A stretch of 64,000 nucleotides of DNA, from positions 1 through 64,000 of the forward strand of contig NZ_JAPNLH010000007.1 of assembly GCF_026627425.1 (NCBI RefSeq), written 5' to 3'. Of the stretch, positions 58,667 to 64,000 are shown in pieces. A model generated the notes under the pieces. That model saw nothing but the letters and a program-made list of their open reading frames with translations. It was not told the DNA's origin and ran no database searches. Position numbers and translations under genes: made by a program. Source of the DNA: Arthrobacter endolithicus. GTDB lineage: Bacteria > Actinomycetota > Actinomycetes > Actinomycetales > Micrococcaceae. Each line of letters opens with the position of its first letter. Within the stretch, counting starts at the first letter, position 1.

Positions 58667-59456
58667 TCAACTGCCCGGTCTCCTTGAGCTCAGCAAGGAG
58701 ACCGGGGGCTTTTTTGGGGTCAAACCGGAATGCTGGTCCGGAGATACTCACTGCGGCGATGGCGATGCCGCGGTGGTCCCGCACCGGCACGGCGACGGCG
58801 TTCAGTCCGATCTCCAGCTCGGAATACGCGGTGGCGTACCCGTCCGCGGCAGCCGCTATGAGCTCCTTTTCCAACGCCGGACGGGACGTGACAGTACAGG
58901 CCGTCAGGGCAGGGAGCCCGGTTTCCTTCAGGATGCGTCCACGTTCGGCCGTGTCCAGGCAGGCCAGCAGCATCTTTCCGCTGGAGGTCGCGTGCACCGG
59001 CGTCAGGCTGCCCACCCAGTCGGACGTGGCCAGCGTGGACGGGCCCATGGCCTGATCCACATTGACGGCAAAATTCGAACGCAGCACGGCCAGATTTACA
59101 GTTTCCTGGAATTTTTCGGCCAGCGCGTGCAGGAAGGGGCGGGCTTCGGCGCCCACGTTTAGGCGTCCGGGGATGGAGCTGGCCAGGCGAAGGATGCCGA
59201 AGCCCAGTTGATATTTACCGCGTTCATGGTCCTGCTGCGCCATGTCCCTCGCGTCCAGGGCGCTCAGCAGACGGGAGGCCGTCGATTTGTGCACCCCCAT
59301 TTCTTCCGCGATTTCACTGACGCCGGCGCCGCCGGTGCGTGCCAGGATTTCCAGAACGGTGATGGCCCGGTCCACGGACTGCACCCCGCCCCGGGAGGAA
59401 CCGTCCGGATCGGTCACGCCTTCGGGTACTGCAGCGGGGGATCTGTCGACAACCAT
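58635..59456 (-). CDS. IclR-family transcriptional regulator of the betaine region
   Basis: A 273-residue regulator. The helix-turn-helix (about 20-80) includes E-I-A-E-E-M-G-V-H-K-S-T-A-S-R-L-L. The effector domain follows, with H-A-T-S-S-G-K-M-L-L-A near residue 150 and the closing D-H-R-G-I-A-I-A-A-V-S-I-S-G near residue 225. Start ATG 59456. It overlaps the 3' end of the oxygenase gene tail to tail and likely responds to betaine or a demethylated product. Together with the IclR at 35954 it is a candidate for the shared TTGC-N7-GCAA sites. Confidence 0.87.
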   Translation of the reverse strand: MVVDRSPAAVPEGVTDPDGSSRGGVQSVDRAITVLEILARTGGAGVSEIAEEMGVHKSTASRLLSALDARDMAQQDHERGKYQLGFGILRLASSIPGRLNVGAEARPFLHALAEKFQETVNLAVLRSNFAVNVDQAMGPSTLATSDWVGSLTPVHATSSGKMLLACLDTAERGRILKETGLPALTACTVTSRPALEKELIAAAADGYATAYSELEIGLNAVAVPVRDHRGIAIAAVSISGPAFRFDPKKAPGLLAELKETGQLISEKMGHPRR

Positions 59457-59548
59457 AGGATCATGCTCCCAGAAGTGGTGCCGGGATAACACATTCCGGT
59501 CAGCCGAAGACGCTGTAGGTGATCCTCCAGGCCGTCGCTTGGCTGGGC

Positions 59549-60220
59549 CTAGAGAACGCTGCGGATGGTCTTTTCAAAACTTGTCACGTGCTCCAGCGCC
59601 AGTTCGGCGGCCAAGGCGGCGTCGCCGTCGGCTATGGATTCCAGCAGCCGGACGTGTTCGGTGATGTGAGCGCCGACCGAGGGCACCTTGTCCAGTACCA
59701 GGCACCAGATGCGGGTGGCCAAATTGTCGTATCTGATCAGGGCGTCCTCCAGGTGCGGGTTGGCGGCCGCCTTGTAGATCAGCCGGTGCACCGTGAGGTC
59801 GTACCGCATCAGCTCACGCTGATCCGGCGGTTGGGTGTGCAAGGTGCCGATGGTCGCAGCCACGGCGCGCAATTCGGCACGCAGCGCCGGGGTGGCGCGC
59901 AGTGCGGCGCGGCGGGCTGCGAGGGGCTCGAGCAGCTGCCGGATTTCGGAGACGTCGGCGAGTTCGGTGATATCCACGACGGTCGCAAACGTTCCGCGTC
60001 GCGGGTAGGAGACCACGAGGTGGTCGATTTCCAGTTTTTTCAGCGCCTCGCGGACGGGCGTGCGGCCCACCTGGAGTTCCGTGGCCAGTTGCCCGTCATT
60101 GAGCGGTTCGCCCGGTCTGACCTCCAGCATGATGAGTTTGTCCCGGATCCTCCGGTAGGCGGATTCTGCCAAGGAGAGTTCTTCGTCTTCGGCTGGAGGC
60201 ATTTCCGGTAAGGCGTTCAC
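59549..60220 (-). CDS. GntR-family transcriptional regulator (FCD subfamily)
   Basis: A 223-residue regulator. The winged helix (about 10-78) includes V-G-R-T-P-V-R-E-A-L-K-K-L and G-T-F-A-T-V-V-D. The all-helical FCD effector domain (about 85-215) has a metal-binding pattern (D-L-T-V-H-R-L near residue 143, H-I-T-E-H near residue 190). It diverges from glyA, and the palindrome at 60321-60334 in the shared promoter region is its probable operator. It likely controls the glyA-sox operon. Confidence 0.87.
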   Translation of the reverse strand: MNALPEMPPAEDEELSLAESAYRRIRDKLIMLEVRPGEPLNDGQLATELQVGRTPVREALKKLEIDHLVVSYPRRGTFATVVDITELADVSEIRQLLEPLAARRAALRATPALRAELRAVAATIGTLHTQPPDQRELMRYDLTVHRLIYKAAANPHLEDALIRYDNLATRIWCLVLDKVPSVGAHITEHVRLLESIADGDAALAAELALEHVTSFEKTIRSVL

Positions 60221-60282
60221 GGGCGCTCCTGACTGTGCTGTGGGTTCGCGTTGACGTCCAGAAAGGTTTCGGGTCGGCGCTC

Positions 60283-60311
60283 TTGACTATCTGTGATGTT
60301 GATCATAGCAT
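60283..60311 (+). promoter_or_regulatory. Promoter of the glyA-sox operon
   Basis: TTGACT (60283-60288) and TAGCAT (60306-60311) are exactly 17 bp apart. Transcription would start near 60318, next to the 14-bp palindrome at 60321. Confidence 0.65.
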
Positions 60312-60320
60312 TGAACCCAC

Positions 60321-60334
60321 ACTGATATATCAGT
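60321..60334. promoter_or_regulatory. Operator palindrome ACTGATATATCAGT ahead of glyA
   Basis: A perfect 14-bp palindrome covers the predicted start point of the glyA operon. Its central TGATATATCA resembles the A/T-centred sites of GntR/FCD regulators, and the gene for such a regulator diverges from here. Repression by that protein is inferred. Confidence 0.65.
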
Positions 60335-60384
60335 AACCGCGAATCTAATATTTCACCCCATGGCTTTATCTCAAGGAGAAACCG

Positions 60385-61716
60385 ATGGCAGACCTGCTCA
60401 CCGATCCATTGCCCGAAGTTGATGCCGAGGTCGACCGGGCCATTTCCCTCGAGCTGCTCCGCCAGGAGTCCACGCTGGAAATGATTGCCTCCGAAAATTT
60501 CGCTCCGGCGTCGGTTATGGCCGCGCAGGGATCGGTCCTGACGAACAAGTACGCCGAAGGGTACCCCGGCAAGCGCTACTACGGCGGCTGCGAGCACGTG
60601 GACGTCATCGAGCAGCTGGCTATTGATCGGGTCAAGTCCCTCTTTGGTGCGGAGGCGGCGAATGTCCAGCCGCATTCCGGCGCGCAGGCCAATGCGGCGG
60701 CGATGTCCGCGCTGCTGACTCCGGGGGACACTATCATGGGCCTGGATCTGGCCCACGGCGGCCACCTCACGCATGGGATGCGGCTCAATTTCTCCGGAAA
60801 GCTCTACAACGTGGTTCCGTACCACGTGCGCAAGACGGACCTGTTGGTGGACATGGCGGAGGTGGAGGCCCTGGCGCTCGAGCACCGTCCGCAGCTGATT
60901 GTGGCCGGCTGGTCCGCCTACTCCCGCCAGCTGGATTTTGCCGAATTCCGCAGGATTGCCGATCTGGTCGGCGCCTACCTGATGGTGGACATGGCACATT
61001 TCGCCGGACTGGTGGCCGCGGGTCTGCACCCGAATCCGGTGCCCTACGCTGACGTAGTCACCACGACGACGCACAAAACCCTGGGGGGCCCCCGGGGAGG
61101 CGTGATCCTCAGTAAGCAGGCACTGGCCAAGAAGATCAACAGCGCCGTTTTCCCCGGTCAGCAGGGCGGACCCCTGGAACATGTAATTGCAGCCAAAGCG
61201 GTGGCCTTCAAGATCGCTGCGGGCGCGGAATTCGCGGACCGCCAGCGGCGCACGCTGGAAGGCGCTGCGATTCTGGCCGAGCGTTTACTGGCCGACGACG
61301 TCGCGGCCGCCGGGATCTCCGTGGTCACCGGAGGCACGGATGTCCATTTGGTCCTGGTGGATCTGCGGCACTCCGAGCTGGACGGGCAGCAGGGTGAAGA
61401 CCGCCTGCATCGGATTGGCATCACGGTCAACCGCAACGCCGTCCCCTTCGACCCGCGGCCGCCGATGATTTCCTCCGGGCTGCGGATCGGCACCCCCGCA
61501 CTGGCAACCCGCGGGTTCGGCGCTGCAGACTTCACCGAGGTGGCGGACATCATTGCCGCGGCGCTGCGGCCGGACTTCGGTGCCGACGACGAAGCCGCCC
61601 TGAGCGCCCGAGTTGGCGCACTCGCTGAGAAGCACCCGCTTTACCCCCATCTTCAAAACGGCGGTGCCTCCTCCGCCGCTGAATCCACAGCAGATCTGAT
61701 CGGAGCCGGAGCATGA
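60385..61716 (+). CDS. glyA: Serine hydroxymethyltransferase
   Basis: A 443-residue PLP enzyme that interconverts glycine plus methylene-tetrahydrofolate with serine. It has S-E-N-F-A near residue 37, [14 protein letters not shown] near residue 56, and [14 protein letters not shown] near residue 232 with the PLP lysine. AAGGAG precedes the ATG. Being first in the sarcosine oxidase operon, it uses both products of that enzyme, glycine and methylene-tetrahydrofolate. It overlaps soxB by 4 bp. Confidence 0.95.
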   Translation: MADLLTDPLPEVDAEVDRAISLELLRQESTLEMIASENFAPASVMAAQGSVLTNKYAEGYPGKRYYGGCEHVDVIEQLAIDRVKSLFGAEAANVQPHSGAQANAAAMSALLTPGDTIMGLDLAHGGHLTHGMRLNFSGKLYNVVPYHVRKTDLLVDMAEVEALALEHRPQLIVAGWSAYSRQLDFAEFRRIADLVGAYLMVDMAHFAGLVAAGLHPNPVPYADVVTTTTHKTLGGPRGGVILSKQALAKKINSAVFPGQQGGPLEHVIAAKAVAFKIAAGAEFADRQRRTLEGAAILAERLLADDVAAAGISVVTGGTDVHLVLVDLRHSELDGQQGEDRLHRIGITVNRNAVPFDPRPPMISSGLRIGTPALATRGFGAADFTEVADIIAAALRPDFGADDEAALSARVGALAEKHPLYPHLQNGGASSAAESTADLIGAGA

Positions 61717-62933
61717 CAACTGAACATCTCCCCGAACACCCGGAGTTCCTCTGGCGCAACCCGGACCCCAAAAAGTCCTATGACGCCGTCATCGTCGGCG
61801 GTGGCGGCCATGGCCTGGCCACCGCGTACTTTCTGGCCAAAAACCACGGCATGACGAATATCGCCGTGCTGGAAAAGGGCTGGCTGGCCGGCGGGAACAT
61901 GGCCCGCAACACCACGATCATCAGGTCGAATTATCTGTGGGATGAAAGCGCCGCGATCTACGAGCACTCGCTGAAACTGTGGGAAATCCTGCCGGAGGAG
62001 CTGGACTACGACTTCCTCTTTAGCCAGCGCGGTGTGATGAACCTGGCCCATACTCTCGGTGATGTGCGCGAAAGCATGCGCCGGGTCGGGGCCAATAAGC
62101 TTAACGGCGTCGACGCGGAATGGCTGGACCCGCAGCAGGTCAAGGAACTGTGTCCGATCCTGAACATCAGCGACAACATCCGCTACCCGGTTATGGGGGC
62201 GACCTACCAGCCGAGGGCGGGCATCGCCAAGCACGACCACGTGGCCTGGGCGTTTGCCCGCAAGTGCGACGAAATGGGGGTCGATATCATCCAGAACTGC
62301 GAGGTTACCGGCTTCCTTAAAGATGGCAACAAGGTGGTCGGCGTGAAGACCAACCGCGGCACGATCAACACCGAAAAAGTCGGGCTGTGCGCGGCTGGGC
62401 ACAGCTCGGTGCTGGCGGAAATGGCGGGCTTCCGGCTGCCGATCCAATCGCACCCTCTGCAGGCGCTGGTCTCGGAACTTCATGAGCAGGTCCATCCCAC
62501 GGTGGTCATGTCCAACCATGTCCATGTCTATGTTTCCCAGGCGCATAAGGGGGAGCTGGTGATGGGGGCCGGGGTGGATTCGTACAACGGTTACGGCCAG
62601 CGCGGTTCCTTCCACGTGATCGAGGAACAGATGGCTGCCGCCGTCGAGCTGTTCCCGATTTTTGCCCGTGCACACGTACTGCGCACCTGGGGCGGCATCG
62701 TCGACACCACCTTGGATGCCTCGCCCATTGTCGGTCTTTCCCCGGTGGAGAACATGTACGTCAACTGTGGTTGGGGGACCGGCGGATTCAAAGGAACACC
62801 TGGGGCTGGACTGACTTTTGCGCACACCATCGCCACCGGCGCTCCGCATGCTTTGAATAAGCCGTTTTCGCTCGAACGTTTCGAGACCGGCGCCCTGATC
62901 GACGAACACGGCGCCGCCGCCGTGGCCCACTAG
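61713..62933 (+). CDS. soxB: Heterotetrameric sarcosine oxidase beta subunit
   Basis: A 406-residue FAD subunit carrying the site of sarcosine oxidation. [13 protein letters not shown] near residue 30 binds [12 protein letters not shown] near residue 66 and the C-terminal [11 protein letters not shown] near residue 355 are typical of this subunit. The ATGA overlap with glyA and the delta and alpha genes downstream define one operon. Confidence 0.94.
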   Translation: MTTEHLPEHPEFLWRNPDPKKSYDAVIVGGGGHGLATAYFLAKNHGMTNIAVLEKGWLAGGNMARNTTIIRSNYLWDESAAIYEHSLKLWEILPEELDYDFLFSQRGVMNLAHTLGDVRESMRRVGANKLNGVDAEWLDPQQVKELCPILNISDNIRYPVMGATYQPRAGIAKHDHVAWAFARKCDEMGVDIIQNCEVTGFLKDGNKVVGVKTNRGTINTEKVGLCAAGHSSVLAEMAGFRLPIQSHPLQALVSELHEQVHPTVVMSNHVHVYVSQAHKGELVMGAGVDSYNGYGQRGSFHVIEEQMAAAVELFPIFARAHVLRTWGGIVDTTLDASPIVGLSPVENMYVNCGWGTGGFKGTPGAGLTFAHTIATGAPHALNKPFSLERFETGALIDEHGAAAVAH

Positions 62934-62954
62934 AGGAAGTAAGGAGCCAGAAGA

Positions 62955-63275
62955 ATGTTGCTGTTTTCATGCCCCAACTGCGGGCCGCGGGACGAGACCG
63001 AGTTCCATTATGGCGGCCAGGCGCACGTGCCCTATCCAAAGGACGCGGATGCGCTGACCGATAAGGAATGGTCTGAGTTCTTGTTCTACCGTGACAACAC
63101 CCGCGGCGACTTTGCCGAGCGCTGGGTCCACAGCACCGGCTGCCGGCAGTGGTTCAACATGCTGCGGGACACCGTCAGCTACGAAATTAAGGCCGTCTAC
63201 CCGATGGGTGGCAGCCGCCCCGATCAGCCGCCGGCCACGGCCGCGCAGACCCAGCAGAAAGGACAGCAGTCATGA
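62955..63275 (+). CDS. soxD: Heterotetrameric sarcosine oxidase delta subunit
   Basis: A 106-residue small subunit. The zinc-binding C-P-N-C near residue 6 and F-H-Y-G-G-Q near residue 18 are characteristic, as are R-D-N-T-R-G near residue 48 and R-W-V-H-S-T-G-C-R-Q-W-F near residue 56. Its last bases overlap soxA by 4 bp. Confidence 0.94.
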   Translation: MLLFSCPNCGPRDETEFHYGGQAHVPYPKDADALTDKEWSEFLFYRDNTRGDFAERWVHSTGCRQWFNMLRDTVSYEIKAVYPMGGSRPDQPPATAAQTQQKGQQS

Positions 63276-64000
63276 CTACCCAGACCCCCCGCCAGCCTTT
63301 CCGGATCGGCCACGGCGGCCGTGTCGACCGCAGCATCACCTGGCGCTTCACCGTTGACGGTACCGAGTTCACCGGACATCCCGGGGACACCTTGGCCTCA
63401 GCGCTGATTGCCAACGGGCAGCTTTCGGCCGGCAACTCCCTCTATGAGGACCGGCCCCGCGGCATCATGTCCGCCGGCGTGGAGGAGGCCAATGCACTGG
63501 TCAAGGTCTCCGGCCGCTTTCCGGGCCACGCCGCTGAATCCATGCTTCCGGCCACAATCGTGTCCTTGGTGGATGGTCTGAAGGCCCAATACCTGCAGGG
63601 CCGCGGGCAGCTTGATCCGGCCGAGGACGAGGCGCTCTACGATAAAAAATACGTGCACGCCGACGTGCTTGTTGTCGGGGCCGGCCCCGCGGGTCTGGCG
63701 GCGGCACGGGAGGCTGTGCGCACGGGAGCGCGGGTGATTTTGCTCGATGACCAGGCCGAGGCGGGCGGCAGCCTGCTGTCCGGCCGCGCCGAGACGGTGC
63801 AGGGTGAGCCGGCCATGGGCTGGGTCCAGGATGTGGAAACCGAACTGATTTCCGCCCCGGAGTGCACCGTGCTCAACCGCACGACGGCCTTTGGATCCTA
63901 TGACAGTAACTACGTGCTGGCGGTGCAGAACCGCACCGACCACCTGAGCACACCGGCCGCCGACGGCGTGTCCCGGCAGCGCATCTGGCACATTCGTGCC
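63272..64000 (+). CDS. soxA: Heterotetrameric sarcosine oxidase alpha subunit, 5' part
   Basis: The first 243 codons of the large subunit (full-length members have about 950-1000 residues). The N-terminal ferredoxin-like region has G-H-P-G-D-T-L-A-S-A-L-I near residue 36 and R-P-R-G-I near residue 61. An NAD/FAD-binding loop V-V-G-A-G-P-A-G-L-A-A-A near residue 133 follows. The folate-binding C-terminal domain lies beyond the window. The gene is cut by the window edge and is otherwise intact so far. soxG is expected further right. Confidence 0.93.
   Translation, partial: MTTQTPRQPFRIGHGGRVDRSITWRFTVDGTEFTGHPGDTLASALIANGQLSAGNSLYEDRPRGIMSAGVEEANALVKVSGRFPGHAAESMLPATIVSLVDGLKAQYLQGRGQLDPAEDEALYDKKYVHADVLVVGAGPAGLAAAREAVRTGARVILLDDQAEAGGSLLSGRAETVQGEPAMGWVQDVETELISAPECTVLNRTTAFGSYDSNYVLAVQNRTDHLSTPAADGVSRQRIWHIRA

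Noticed and set aside
60221-60384. Possible glycine riboswitch ahead of glyA
   Set aside because: No conserved glycine-riboswitch blocks are present. The region is explained by a promoter and a palindrome.

Overview
This window is a high-GC chromosomal segment from an actinobacterium of the Arthrobacter/Micrococcaceae type. The evidence is the single tRNA-Arg(CCU), the bacterial XPB helicase with its helicase-associated partner, the DUF3027, DUF6314 and DUF6457 genes, c-di-AMP (ydaO-type) riboswitches ahead of cell-wall hydrolase genes, and a dimethylglycine oxidase that matches my recollection of the Arthrobacter globiformis enzyme over its whole length. I see no insertion sequence, prophage, integron or CRISPR array. 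The species is an inference.

Left part (1-35.4 kb), mostly core genes. It starts with a VOC protein, a Gfo/Idh/MocA oxidoreductase with a sugar isomerase-like partner, and a methyltransferase. Next come XPB with its partner, cold-shock/DUF3027, serC and a DtxR-type regulator. A cell-envelope block (11.1-14.1 kb) holds two ydaO-type riboswitches. The first now precedes a wrecked M23 peptidase, the second an intact NlpC/P60 protein followed by a paralogue. A molybdenum-cofactor group follows (mobA-like, DUF6457, moeA, fdhD), then alpha-mannosidase, a polar amino-acid ABC importer whose ATPase carries an in-frame minisatellite, an ABC exporter, the tRNA, two membrane proteins, an inositol-phosphatase-like enzyme, pcrA, sucCD and a LOG-family protein.

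Right part (35.4-64 kb), a catabolic super-cluster that funnels methylated amines into glycine and serine. One arm is the creatinine arm: NCS1 permease with a divergent PucR regulator, creatininase, MFS transporter, creatinase, IclR and cupin. Creatinine becomes creatine, then sarcosine plus urea. The other arm is the choline/betaine arm. Its long minus-strand operon runs Rieske ferredoxin, purU, dimethylglycine oxidase, choline dehydrogenase, betaine-aldehyde dehydrogenase, proV, a double proW and proX. Facing it are a ferredoxin reductase and a Rieske oxygenase (probable glycine betaine monooxygenase), then IclR and GntR regulators. Choline becomes betaine, dimethylglycine, then sarcosine. 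Both arms meet in glyA-soxB-soxD-soxA, which runs off the right edge. Sarcosine becomes glycine, GlyA combines glycine with methylene-tetrahydrofolate to give serine, and PurU drains formyl-tetrahydrofolate.

The regulatory layout of this half stands out. A perfect 14-bp inverted repeat puts an outward-facing TTGACA on each arm between the two betaine operons. Palindromes with the common core TTGC-N7-GCAA lie just downstream of the predicted promoters of the creatine-cluster transporter and the oxygenase operon. A 14-bp palindrome covers the glyA start. A cluster of GTGTC/GACAC half-sites separates pucR from the NCS1 permease. Elsewhere, in-frame 15- or 18-bp tandem repeats recur in several unrelated proteins.
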